NCBI GenBank assembly: GCA_019916065.1
Contig: CM034236.1
Location: 21,717,508 to 21,781,507 of the forward strand
Reading direction: 5' to 3'
DNA length: 64,000 nucleotides
From: Vitellaria paradoxa
Taxonomy: Eukaryota; Streptophyta; Magnoliopsida; Ericales; Sapotaceae
The notes beneath the pieces were generated by a model, which ran no database searches, was not told the DNA's origin, and was given only the letters and a program-made list of their open reading frames with translations. Below are positions 46,953 to 59,078 of this stretch, in pieces (the stretch's first letter is position 1; the number at the start of each line of letters is the position of its first letter). Position numbers and translations under genes: made by a program.

Positions 46953-46960
46953 AGGTGCAT
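46093..46960. other. AT-rich stretch, no gene seen
   Basis: 46310-46680 repeats short degenerate blocks such as AAATTTAAAT, GTGGGTTTYR and TTTTCTAAA, suggesting an old tandem array. (CT)n is followed by (TA)n at 46902-46951. Confidence 0.4.
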
Positions 46961-46966
46961 ATATTA

Positions 46967-49114
46967 TACATATATAAAATAGAGTCTGTCAATGTTGTTG
47001 CGCCTCATAAGACATAACTTACACTACAGTTGCAACACATGACATTTAATTATAATTATCTTGCGCCACGTAGGATTTAATTTGTACTACGGTTGTGACA
47101 CATGTATAATTGTGACACGTAACACCTAATTATAGTTATCTTAATTATTTTATAAAGAAATTAGTGTTTTACATAATTATTACTTATTTATAATTTTTAA
47201 TTTTATTCAAACTAGAATATTCATGGATATCATTTGATATTTTTATTTAATTTACATTTCTATTTATTATGTAACTTCTTATTTTTTTATTTTTATTTTT
47301 ATTTTTATTTAGAATATATTCTTATTTTTTATTTTATCTATATTTTAATAAATTATTATTTAAAACATAATAAATATTATTATTGTTATTAAACAAAATA
47401 ATGTAAAAACAATACTTATCCTATTAAATAAAGGTTTCAATAATAAATATTATTATTATTATTAATAAAGAAAATAACGTAAAAAAATAATTAGCTTACA
47501 TATATATAAAGTAGAGAAGCTAGCAACGCCTCTGCGCCACGTATGATTTAACTTGCATTGCAGTTGTGACACGTGTCATCTAAGTATAACTATTTTATAC
47601 CATGTAAGACTTAACTTTCGTTACAATTATGACACATGTATGGCCGTGATACATGAATTCTAATTATAATTATCTTAATTGTCTTATAAATAAATTAGTA
47701 TTTTACATAATTATTACTTATTCGCAAGTTTCAATTTTATTCAAACTAGAATGTTCATGAATACCACTTGATATTTTTATTTAATTTACACTTCTATTTA
47801 TCATATAATTTCTTATTTTTTATTTTATTTATAACATATTCTTAATTTTTATTTTTGTATTTTAATAAATTATTATTTAAAACATAATAAATGTTATTAT
47901 TTTTATTAAACAAAATAACGCAAAAAAAAAAAATTACCCTGTTAAATAAAGATTTTAATAATAAACATTATTATTATTAAATAAAATAATACAAAAAAAT
48001 AATTAACCTGTTAAATAAAGACTTTAATTTATTAACAAAAATTTATAATTATAGTTATTTTAATTTATAATTATATAATCTAAATCGATTTAATATTTTA
48101 TATAATTATCACTTATTCACAATTTTATTTAAACTAGAATATTCGTAGATATCACTTTATATTTTTATTTAATCTATACTTCTACTTATCATATAACTTT
48201 TTATTTTTAACTTTTTATAATTTAATAAATTATTATTTAAAAATAATAAATATAATAATTATTATTATCATTAAATAAAATAATACAAAAAAAAATTAAC
48301 CTGTTAAATAAAAATGTTAATTTATTAACAAGTAACATGCCCTTTATTATTTTTATCATTATACAAAATAAAAGTGATGTATTTTAAATCAAATTGTAAT
48401 ATTGTGTTTTAGAATTATATATATTATAATATTATTTATTAAAAAATATCAAACAATATTAGAAATTAAAAAATAAAATTGACAATACATAAATTAATCC
48501 AATTGAAGTGCTGGTCGCTCAAAATTTTTATTGGATTTGGACTTTCAATTCCATCAAAATAATATTCTAAATGGAATAAAATAGAATTTTAAAATGTATT
48601 TCAATTTAAATAGAATATGACTCTCTTATATGCAAAATCTATAAATAGATATGAAGACCTCTTTTATTTCAAATTTCTTATAAACTTCTTATTACAATAA
48701 TTTTCTTTTTGACTTTACAATTTGTTAGGTACGTACTTAAATTTTAATTTTTTAAAAGTTTTTATATGTAATTGATATATATTTTATAAGTTCTTATATG
48801 TAAGTGATGTTATTCTTCAATTTTTTTGACATATAAATTATTTAATTTTATGAGTAAGCGCTGTTATTTTTCAATCTTTCTAATTTTTTTCTTTTTATTT
48901 GATTTATTAGAATTTGAATTTAATTGAATTAATGCTATTGATAGTATCAATTTTTTAATTTATTTTACATTCACTATTTAATTGAATTTGCATAAATAAC
49001 AATATATATTACTTTCAAATATATTTATGCAATTTAATTGTTTTAATATGATCATTTACATAATTTAATGATATAATATAACAAATTCGTGCATCGCACG
49101 GACCATATCACTAG
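46967..49114 (+). mobile_element. Non-autonomous Helitron with internal tandem repeats
   Basis: The right end, TTCGTGCATCGCACGGACCATATCACTAG at 49086-49114, has the CGTGC/GCACG hairpin and terminal CTAG followed by T that mark plant Helitrons. The left end near 46967 (TACATATATAAAATAGAG) resembles Helitron 5' ends but the exact TC is not clear. An internal unit of about 530 bp is repeated: TATATAAARTAGAG recurs at about 47498, with GCGCCACGTA, GTTGTGACACGTG and AATTATCTTAATT in both copies. A third partial copy starts near 48047. No Rep/helicase coding is present. Confidence 0.7.
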
Positions 49115-51109
49115 TATATTATGTACATACGTATTCATGTAATGCCAGTAAACTAGAGAGAGAAAACTAAGTTGAGAGAAGTGATTGCTTGAATTTTTCT
49201 GACGTTCCAAAACTTCTGACAACCTAGTGCTTCTTTTTGGTTTTTGTCCGACAAAGCCGAGGTTGGGGTTGGTTGTTGCTTTTGGTTTATTCTCTGTAGG
49301 ATTACATTAAGATGGTTACGAGGTGATAATTTGTAAAAGAATTTAGATTTGAAATTCGGGTGTACATAAATATATATATATGTTTGAATAGTTTATATAT
49401 ATGTGTAAGTGGGCGAGTGCGCTTACTAATTGAATTGAGTAAGGAAGAGAAGAAGAGATGGGGACATTACTATTTTGAATAAATGTGAATAAAAGGAAGG
49501 TAATTTTGGTTAATAGAAAGGAAGAAAGAATAGAAAAGAGAGAGAAGATGGAAACTAAGTTCGTGCTTTGTAGTGCAAGTGGTTTAGGGACCCGAGGCTA
49601 TGAGACAATTGTCTGGGCACATGGGTGAGATCTAGAAAAGGGAGAAAGAAATGGAAGAAAAGAGAGAAAAATAAAAAAATAAAGAGAATGAAATAAAATA
49701 AAATAAATTGCATTTGTTATGTATGGTGTAATTAATTATTAACTTTTTAAGTAAAACATTTATTTTATGGTTAGTATGATTTTATGATAGTTGTTAGTAA
49801 ATTTTAAAATGAAGAGAGAATTTTAGAAAGGAGATTGAAATAAAAGTTTTTAGGTGATTTAAAAAGTGCTAATTATATAATATAAAATATGTAAAATCAT
49901 AAGACTAAATGTAAATAAATAATAGACAAGATTTAATTAGTAGACCTTGTAAGTTGATTTGATGATTTTAGAGCAAATGCACCAATGGATAGCCAAATTA
50001 TCTAGTAAACAGTACATATTTTGGGTTTAGCTAGTAGCTTTTCTTTTTCAAGCCACATCAATGCTAGGCATTTTACCAATTATCTATTAAAAAATTAATT
50101 TTTCAAAATTGGAGCCCATTGTCTTCTTCAATATAAAGGCCATTGTCTTATTCAACAAATAATAAACAATTGTTTAACTGGTGAACAGTAACTTGACAGA
50201 AATGAAGAGTTACTGTAGTACGAGCAAAAATAGCTGTGACTTTGGAGAGTCTAGTGTAGATAGTTGTCTTCATATTTGCTAGCAAAAATACATAAAATGC
50301 TTATTTACCTATTCTGCTGCACATGCTCTTATTATGTGTAATTTTTGTTATTTAGTGAGATGAGATTTGAGATATTGATTAATTGCCGTGCGTAGCATAT
50401 TTTATTTGTGTTATTAGAATTAAAGTGTTTTCCCTATTTGTCTATGTGATTAATATTGCTTATTTAGTTTACAGTGGTGTACACGATTTAGTAGTCTCTG
50501 TTGGGTAGTCCTAATGGTTTCATGAAGGAAAAAAAATGTTTTGATGAAATATTAACTCTAATATGGGATGATTGTTAAAATAATTTGTCAAAATTATTGA
50601 TGATAAATTTTGATAAGGCATGCCTAATGAAAAAAGAAAACAGGATAAATGATTAAATCCTAAGAATGGATATATAGTGTGTGCGTGTGTGGGTGCGTTG
50701 TGCAGTATATGTATTACGGAGAAAATAAGAAAGGTTATGAGAAACCCTTGAGTTAAAAATCTCTAAACCTGCACAAGATAGGTCTTCATGCCAGAAGATA
50801 ACATAATTGGCCTATAAAGCCACGAGAGGATAAGGGAGGTGCGTGTGTGTGGCTGTGATTAACAGATGAATAATAAAAACGGATAATGAATCAAATAAAG
50901 AGATACCAAAGGAAATTAACAAAAAAAGGATGTGGTGGAAACCCAAATAAGAAGGTAACATAAAAAATTAAGATAGGAATTTTGATTTAAGAGTTGATTA
51001 GAGATAAGTTAAACTAGCTATGCTAAGAAACATGATACTTGGGATTAGGAATTTTGATTCTATTATTCTGTTTATTGTTTAACATATTTATTAGCATATC
51101 ATGTTCACA
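49115..51109. other. Region right of the Helitron, no gene seen
   Basis: Purine-rich tracts (49440-49700) and AT-rich DNA. A GTGTGTGCGTGTGTGGGTGCG run lies at about 50680. No recognisable coding sequence. Confidence 0.4.
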
Positions 51110-51618
51110 TTAGAAGTATGATAGGACATATCTTATATGCTTACATGCAAGTAGGCACACGTAAATTAGTGCTCACTCCCACCCACTTCATCATTCTTTT
51201 CATTTGGATATGTGGTGGAATGGCTTCCAATTGTATCATATATCATTCCATGCATATCATTCTAAATATCAAAATCAATCAACATCTCTGTACATTCATC
51301 ATATTGCAAGAAAATATAAAATTTCCTATGATTTGTCCAATTCTTGTACCTTATTAAAAGCCCATTCCTTATTAGATGATCGCGCACAGCCTCTAGTGAG
51401 TCATAATACCGATTATGCCATTTTCTGCACAGACAATTGATTACTGTACGATCAAGCCAATTTGTGTAGGTAATGAGTTGATTAATTCCTTCAATATATT
51501 CCCTTGACATCTTATCTGGTAAATTAATCCAACTTTTGTCCATTGCTTCAATGTTTTCTATAGAAGTCCCCAAATGATTACTTAGCAAAATAAATATCTT
51601 ACTAGTTACAAAATTCAT
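51110..51618 (-). pseudogene. CACTA (En/Spm) transposase-associated domain fragment
   Basis: On the minus strand from 51543 the frame reads MDKSWINLPDKMSREYIEGINQ, then CLCRKWHNRYYDS, VRDHLIRNGLLIRY and NW. This matches the Transpos_assoc domain at the N-terminus of plant CACTA transposases (KSWM, EYxxGVxxF, CPCxKCxN, VxxHLxxxGFxxxYxxW), with Trp in place of one Cys. Past the stop at 51262 the reading continues NDMHGMIYDTIG, as in intact relatives. The catalytic Transposase_21 domain is missing to the left, so this is a relic. It has the same orientation as the CACTA terminus at 56565. Confidence 0.75.
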
Positions 51619-52904
51619 TAAGTAATGTATGCATCATGTTACTGTGAAAATTTCATATACTTCTCGTCAAGGGCCTAGTTTAAGTAAATCTTCATTTCCA
51701 TTTGAAAGGGAAAGGAAAAGATAAACTGATTTTAAGTAATTGTTTTGTTTAAGCAAATGAGAAGAGCTGTTCTAGAAGCAAGAAGCAAACTAGAAGAGCT
51801 CTTTAAGAAGTAAGGGAACTTATCATTTATCCTATTATTTCCAAGGTTAAAATTGGGGTAAAGATCATGAGCTGGGTAAAATAATTAGGACATGTTATCA
51901 TTGTGCTTATTATGAAGAATGTATTTTAAGCTAAAGGAGCAAAAAGAATTAAAAGAGGAACCAAAAGGATGTATTTGATGTAGTGAACAATTAAGCAAAC
52001 AAACTAGTATATGCAGGTAATCATGCAACCAAAACAAAATTAGTCTAGATAAAGATTTGCAAAAACAATAGTTCTACATTGCCTATGTTGCATTTCTTTA
52101 CAGACAATTAAAGCAAACAAGAAAAAAAAAAGCTATATGATTGTGATGGTTTCCAAGGTTGTTGATGTGGAAATTCATTTCACACATATTCTTTGTTGCA
52201 ATTGTTTTGATTCAAATGTTTTGCATGTTTCTTAGCTCATTTATCCAAAATTTTAGGAGTCTTTTACATTTATTTAATTCTTGGGGATTCTTGGTATGCT
52301 ATAGGTGTTTAATTATCGAATTAGGTTGAATTAGGCTAATGTGAAGAGGCAAAATTCGGGCTAACTCTAAAAAGCAAATTCTAGTGTGCTGCTCTAATCA
52401 AAACCAGAATACTGTTTGATTTTTGGGTTCTAACTAGAGCTGTAGACCTTGGTTTAAGGTGTTGTTTGGCTTGTTAGAAAGCTAAGACATAGGTCTAAAA
52501 CTTTTATGAAGAGCCCAAAACTAGTTCTACTATTTTGAAGTTCAAAACTTAGTATAATTAGAGAAGTCCGAATCTATTCATAAGTTTATTACAGCCCAGA
52601 ACTTATTTTGCTTTTTAGCCTGTATCTGGAGGTCTAGAAGTCAGAATAAAGCAAGCTTAGGTGGTTCGAAAGCTGAAAAAGATATCTAAAACTTTCGTGA
52701 AGGGCCCAACTATAAACTGTGTCATTTTGATGCTATAAATCTAGATAGAATTTGGGTAATAACCAAGAATGTTGGATTTCAATAACAGATATAAGGGAAG
52801 GAAGCTCACAATTTTTCAAAATTACAGAATCATTTTTATTTCTCTAACTTTTAATTGCTGAATTGTTGTTGAGGATGTTAAATTCGAATTTGTGTTTGAA
52901 AAAT

Positions 52905-53030
52905 AATTGGATGGTTTTATTAGTCACATTCCACTTTTCCAATTTCTAACTAAATCATATCCAAAATAATTAGATTGTTTTATTAGTCACGTCCTACTTT
53001 TCCAATTTTCGACTAAATCATATCCTCCAT
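52905..53030. repeat. 63-bp tandem duplication
   Basis: ATAATTGGATGGTTTTATTA at about 52905 and ATAATTAGATTGTTTTATTA at about 52968. Both continue GTCAC, then CTTTTCCAATTT and CTAAATCATATCC. Confidence 0.8.
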
Positions 53031-55183
53031 CATCGACCTATGTCTTACTTTTCTGTGATTGTAATAATGATTATGTTCTAACTAAAGCAATTCCTATAAA
53101 TGCTATCTATATGCAACACATTCATGTTATCCAATACATATGGTCAGCTTATTTTTCATCATGCACTTTTCCTGTTTTTGAAATCATCGGCCATGTGCAT
53201 AGAGGGCAATTTTTGTTACATGGTCACATGGCATTTCCAACTTTAGCTGTGTTTGGAATAAAGAATTTAGAAAGAAAAATGGAGAGAAAAACTAAAAAAG
53301 CAAGATGAAGAGTAAAAAAAAAATAAGAAAGTTATTTTATTGTTTTAGTGTGGTTAGGGAAATAAGAGGATAATGAATAAATAGTTGTTTAAAAAAATTT
53401 TTTATTATTTAATTAATTATAAAAAAATTTTAGTATAAATAAATCATTTTCCTCACTCATAGGCCTCCACTTTTCCTTTTTCTTCCACATTTTGGTCCAA
53501 ACATACTCTAATATGTGAACAATAGAGCTTTAAACATGAAAAATGCATATATAGCAGCACCCAATCATATAAAGATAAATGAACAAAGAACGTCTCCACG
53601 TTCAAAGAACAACACTTCAATAACCAAACATCACAATGCATTCTAGGATGCACCTTGCTCTACAAATCTAGAAGTTAAAAAAATAAAAATAAAGTCCATA
53701 GGTAAGAAATTTTTACATGCAGAGCGGCTAAACATTATGACAATATAGAATTTAGAAATTGATTAGAATTTAGAAAAGAAACTAGAGTTCAAATAAGGTA
53801 CCCTTCTCCATAAGGATTCAACTAGGAAATATTTAAAACAGTTAAATATAACATCAAAATGAAAACAAAAATTAAAACTCTGAGAACTCATTGTACAGGC
53901 TTTCTTTCCCTTGTGAAGATTCTTAAAATCAAAGACTTGCTAGAGGTTTTTATGTAATATATGGCTCAAATCATGTACAAATTGCACTATTTCAAGCAAA
54001 CTAGTTAGTTAATTGAATATGCTTTCAAATGATAATAACTACATGTTAAATGATAGACAACTACATGCACTACACTCGAATTCCTTCTCAATGTACCATA
54101 AGTCTCTACAATTGAGGTAACATTTGGAAGCTGTATACCTGAACTGTGTTTTAGAAACTACTGACAAATTTGTGAACTTGATTTTCATTTGCTGTGATCT
54201 TCTCACAATCTCATCTTAAACTTGCTTAGCTGTTCACAAATTAAATTATTTAGAAAGTCAATTATATTGACAGATTAGTTCATAATTTGTTGCAAATAAA
54301 CAAACAACAATGTGTTAAGATTTTTAGCATCAAGCAGTGCTATAATGGCTTAATTATTGCTTTTGTGCTCAGCTTTTCATATTTGATTAAGAAATTTTCT
54401 TTCATGATTCTTTATATGCAAATCAATTAGTTCTCTCCATCCAAGCTTTTTCATGTGGATATTTTTATTGCAAAATTGTAGATCTTTGGAAACAATTCAT
54501 GGATGCAAAGGTTTCTATTTTGATGAATAAGAAAATTTTAATAAAAGAAAAAGAAACAGGACATGGCCAATACCTATAAGATAGTCAAGCTATCATTTAA
54601 CAACCCCTATAAAGAGATGCTTCCCAAATTTTCAAATAGGGCATCTCAATGAGGACAGATTTGAGTAATGTCATCATTTTTTAGTTTTCATATATTTTGT
54701 TGTTTACATTTTTTCTACACTTCCAAATTGTCATTTATCAATTAAGGAAGTTTACCACTTTTTTTCATTTAGAAGATTTCGTTGGTTTACTAAACTAGAA
54801 TTGTTCTAGAAAATAATAATATTAGACTAACATCATCTTATATTGAAAGATATATTATTAGGAGTGGTAAACAGCAGTAAGAGGGATAGGAAGAAAGTTA
54901 ATAACTTGAAGCTGGGTATTGAAGAAACAAGTTTTTGGCATGTTGTGTTTTAGAGTGTTGAGCATCTTTTTAGGATAAGACATTCTTATTTATTATTAGT
55001 GGTTGCAATATGTCAAAAAAGGATTAGGAAGTAGTGACCAGCATGACAAACCCAACCCACATATAACCATAAGCTCGGTATGGATGGAAGCTATGAAGAG
55101 CACAGTTTTACTTGAAGTCCACCAAAGATTGACTCTATGTTTGATTCACTTTGAAGTTGGAAACAAGAATTTTTGAGTTAAAG

Positions 55184-55395
55184 GAATTTCTCTATTTGGT
55201 ATGTCCTTTTTTTAAGTAGGAAACAAAACTAGAAATTTTACATCTTAAGGAATTATGAATTCCCCAATAAAAAGCCAAAACTTAAAGTCAAATTCCTCTA
55301 TTTGGTATGTTCTTTTTCAAGTAGGAAATGAAACTGGAAATTTTGCATCCAATGGAATCATGAATTCCCTAATAAAAGGCCCCCCCCAAAAAAGT
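55184..55395. repeat. 107-bp tandem duplication
   Basis: AATTYCTCTATTTGGTATGT occurs at about 55184 and 55291. Both copies continue AAGTAGGAAAYRAAACT and ATGAATTCCCYAATAAAA. Confidence 0.8.
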
Positions 55396-56279
55396 AGTTG
55401 CAATTAAAGGAAATTCGTTAGCATTTATTGCCAACCAAGCAACAAAATTTTAACAGTTGTGTGCAAACTTGGAAAAACAACTTAACTAAATTTAAACCTT
55501 TTTTTTTCTTTGCTTTGAGTGGGTATGTGTCTTGGCATATTTCTTCATATATTCAAAAAACAAATTTAGAAGAAGCTGTAGAAAAAAACTAGAGTTTTTT
55601 CAATGTCGCAAACAAGAAAAGTTAAAGAAACGACCAAGCACTAATTGAAAACCATTAATTTAAGTTCAACTAATAGTTCTTCACAATAGTTCTTCATACA
55701 AAACCAAACAAATCAAGTCAAAAGAAGATATTAAGAAAAAAAAAAAGAAGAACAAAAAGAAGAGTTCAGTTGGGGGACAGAGGAATCCACAGGTGATGCT
55801 ATACAACCAAAAAAAATATAGGAAAAAACTAACATGAATGATATTGAATACTCACGTTTGTCACTTTGAAACAATAAACCCACAAAATCTCAAGCAAAAG
55901 CAGTAAATGAAGAAACATAAAAAAAAAAAAATTAGATAAATGAATAAACCCTAGATGATCAGACCTACAAAAGAATGAAATTATCTAAATGAATAAGAAC
56001 TAATTAGAGTTGTAGTTGACCCTCTTCACAAACCCTCCATGTTGATGGTGGGTCTCAACTAGCAGCACACAACGGGGGCATTAGGCGAGGGTACAGCTCC
56101 AAACGAGGGTGGCTCTAGATGTTGGTGGGTCATTGGGGAAGAAAGAGGAGGGGGAGGGAGACAAAGGTGCCGAACAAATGAAGGAAGGTAGAGAGAGGTT
56201 CTAGAGAAGATAGAGAAATAGATAAGAACTTGGAGACCAGCGAGCGAGGGAAGGGTAATTCGCGAGGGTGAGAATTGAG

Positions 56280-56565
56280 CAAAGGAAACTTTTTTTTTTT
56301 TTCCGATTTTTAGCTTTTGCCAATTAAGGCCGTATCCAAAACACAGAAGCCAAAAATATATTGGCTACCACAAAATTAGAGTAGTAGCCAAATGGGGCAG
56401 CCATATAATTTTTTGCTACTGCTTAAATAATAATGGCTACGGCTAAATATTTGACTCTGTATTTGGCTACGACTTTTATTGGGCAGTGGCCAATAATATG
56501 CTTTAGCTATAGCAACGAGCCGTAGCCAAAAACCTCTATAGCCAAAGAGTTGTTTTCTAGTAGTG
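56280..56565 (-). mobile_element. CACTA transposon terminus (TIR and subterminal repeats)
   Basis: The plus-strand end TTTTCTAGTAGTG at 56553-56565 is the exact reverse complement of the canonical terminal repeat CACTACTAGAAAA. The next 250 bp hold many copies of a TAGCCAAA / TTTGGCTA(C) motif in both orientations, the typical subterminal transposase-binding repeats. The element extends to the left. Its other end was not found in the window by reading for CACTACTAG. Confidence 0.85.
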
Positions 56566-58310
56566 TATAATTTGGAATAATCATCTATAAAGATCACATA
56601 ATATTTTTTACCACCTCTAGTTATAGATTATTTTAAATCTCCTGAATTAAAACGAATTAAACCTAGCAATTCAGTTTCTCTATGAGTAGAAGTGCAAATT
56701 TCTTTAAAAGTTTAGCTTCAGCACATAGTTGACATTTATTTATGTATGTATTGTTAATATCAGAAATTAACCCAAGAGATTGCATTTTATTAATATAAGA
56801 AATACTAACATATCCTAATCTAGCATGCCATATATCAATAGAATCAATCAAGTAAGTAGAAGAAGATGCATTTTCATTAATTATTTTAGAAACATTGGGT
56901 ACAAAGAGTCCCTGATTACAATAGCCCTTGCCCATAAAAATATTATTCTTTGTCGTTACAATCTTGTCAGATTCAAATGACACATCAACCCCAGCCTTTC
57001 CTAATAGAGCCACAGAAATTAAATTTGTTCTAATATTAGGTACATGTAGTACGTCACTAAAAGCTAAAGTCTTGTTAGATGTGAGCTTGAAAAGAGCTTT
57101 TCCTTTACCAAGAACATTTGCAGTTCGAGAATCTCTAAGATAAACATATTCTTCTCCTTCCCCTATTGGAGTATTGGAGGTGAAGGCATTTTTGATTGTA
57201 CAAATATGTTTGATAACACCTAAGTCTACCACCCATTCTTTCATATTGGCCACAAGATAAGCTTGAGAAATGACCACAACAATTATGTTATCTCCTTCAA
57301 CCAAATTTGCTTTTGGTTTAGGGGGATTGTCATTTCTCACTCTTTTTCGACTCTAAGCTGCATGGTGACTAGGCTTTCCACAAACAAAACATGTATCCTT
57401 TTCTTAAAGATAGGGCCAATAGCTTTAGGCACGCAATCAGGTTTTTTTTTCTTTTTTTTTTTTTATAATCGTACGTTTTGTTGTGATGTTTATCTTATAC
57501 CAAGTTTGCCTTTGCAGCTATTATCTTTGACTTGATAGCTTTGAGTTCCCTTCTGTTATTGTCCTCAATTATTATGTGGGTTATAAGATCTCTAAGTGAT
57601 AATTGTTTGTGCTTATAATTGTTGCTTGTAATCCTTCCAAGATTTTGGCAGCTTCTCAATTAAGCAACAAATTCTTCTTACATATTAATATTTTCAGCTT
57701 TCAAATCTTTTAATAGCTTGTGATACTCATTTATCTGCATCTTAATGTCCTTATCTTCTTTCATCTCCCATCTATAGAAATCGCCAATTACAAATTTTTG
57801 TTTGCCAGCATCTTCAGCAATATACTTCAGATTCATATATTCCCAAATATCCTCGGCTTCTTTGTAAGAGCAGTAGATATCAAAGAAATTATTAGATAAT
57901 GTGCTTATGATCATGTGCCTACATACTTTGTTGGCAAGTGCCCAAATTTTCAGTTGTTTCAGATCAACAAGGTGTAGGTTTTGGATTAGAAAGAGTAATA
58001 GCCACCTCGTGCATATCCAAAATGGAGAAAATTCATTCTTGCCATCTTTTGTAATGTTGTTCACCGAACATCTCAATTTTAAATATATCTGGAAAGGGCT
58101 TCACAAACGGCAAGATTGGGATAAGAGCAGTAACAACTGGTAAGTTGGAAGAGATATTATTTGCTCCATTAAAAACAGTGCTAGTTGCAGCAATTTTGCT
58201 GGCATTTTCGCAAATGGCAAGGTTATGATAGAGCAGTAGCAATTAGCAGGTTGGAAGTGTTATTATTGACTCCATCAAAAATAGTGCCGATTGCAGCAGT
58301 GTTGGTGGCA
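56566..58310 (-). mobile_element. Ty1/copia retrotransposon fragment, gag to integrase, interrupted by CACTA
   Basis: On the minus strand: gag coding at about 58242-57680 (EMFGEQHYKRWQE, VCRHMIISTLSNNFFDIYCSY, EDAGKQKFVIGDFYRW), then a CCHC finger TCFVCGKPSHHAA that ends in a stop near 57356. The protease EWVVDLGVIKH follows, with the catalytic DSG changed to DLG. Next come the gag-pre-integrase WHARLGYVSISYINKMQSLG, C-x2-C (CQLCAEAK) and the integrase start YYVIFIDDYSK. The reading breaks at 56565, exactly at the CACTA terminus. No LTRs were identified. Several stops and frameshifts make it inactive. Near 58140-58310 a roughly 99-bp block is duplicated. Confidence 0.85.
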
Positions 58311-58799
58311 TAAAAAATCTCCATTGCAAAAGATAATAATCCTCAAGCTTGTTGGAAAAATAATACCTATCCGAAAGAATTTGGATAAAAGATGAAACCT
58401 AAGTCGTGTAGTATAGGCACTGTTCTTAAAGATTATTTCGCCACAAGATTTAGATATGCGAAAATCCGCTATGATTTTTTAGGTTTTTTTGGAAATTTTA
58501 GGAGCATAAGAACAGTAAAAAATATTTGAAAGTAACACAACAGTCTAAATAGAATTAAAGAAAGCTAGAGGAAGAAGAAGACAAACGCTGTAAATATTTT
58601 ATCTTATTTTGGACTGATACATACATATAAATATCTAATTTTTAACGTTAGAAGAGTAACGTTGACGTGTAGAAATTTTAGGAGAAAATAAAACCATATC
58701 GACTATAGAGTAGGAGATCTAGTTTTTAACGGATATAAACTAAGTCAATATATATTCAAGTAAATCTTACCTTTTTGAAATATATTTATCACATACACG
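58311..58799. other. Flank of the copia fragment, no gene seen
   Basis: May contain the copia leader or LTR remains on the minus strand. I see no convincing LTR boundary or primer-binding site. Confidence 0.35.
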
Positions 58800-59078
58800 A
58801 CATATTATATTTTTATATTCTAAAATAATTTTAAAAGTACAGCTTGATAGTTTTACCATTGATTATTTTCTTCAAATGCACTTAACAATTTTTTTGCTTC
58901 ACTAATTAAATAAAAGATATAAAATCATTTTTATTATAACTTTAACTAAAGTTTTAGTTATTAGTTTTATTTAATAAATTAGTATTTTTTATTATAAATA
59001 TTATATAACTTTTTTACATTTTAATTAATATACTCATATTTTGGTAAAATTTATACATTACACGAGCCTAATCACTAG
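58800..59078 (+). mobile_element. Helitron 3' end region
   Basis: AT-rich sequence ending ACATTACACGAGCCTAATCACTAG at 59078, followed by T. This matches the plant Helitron end 'gcatcgcacgggccta..cactag' with a decayed hairpin. The 5' end was not located. Confidence 0.5.

Larger units (their letters stand above)
51619..56279. other. Probable interior of a decayed transposon, no intact gene
   Basis: Contains related blocks near 52469 and 52669 (GAAAGCTAAGACATAGGTCT; GAAAGCTGAAAAAGATATCT), as seen in retroelement LTRs. There is also a 63-bp duplication at 52905-53030 and a 107-bp duplication at 55184-55395. The right part (56020-56280) is GC- and purine-rich (GAGGGGGAGGGAGAC), as often found inside a CACTA terminus. 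No conserved host exon was found. Confidence 0.45.
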
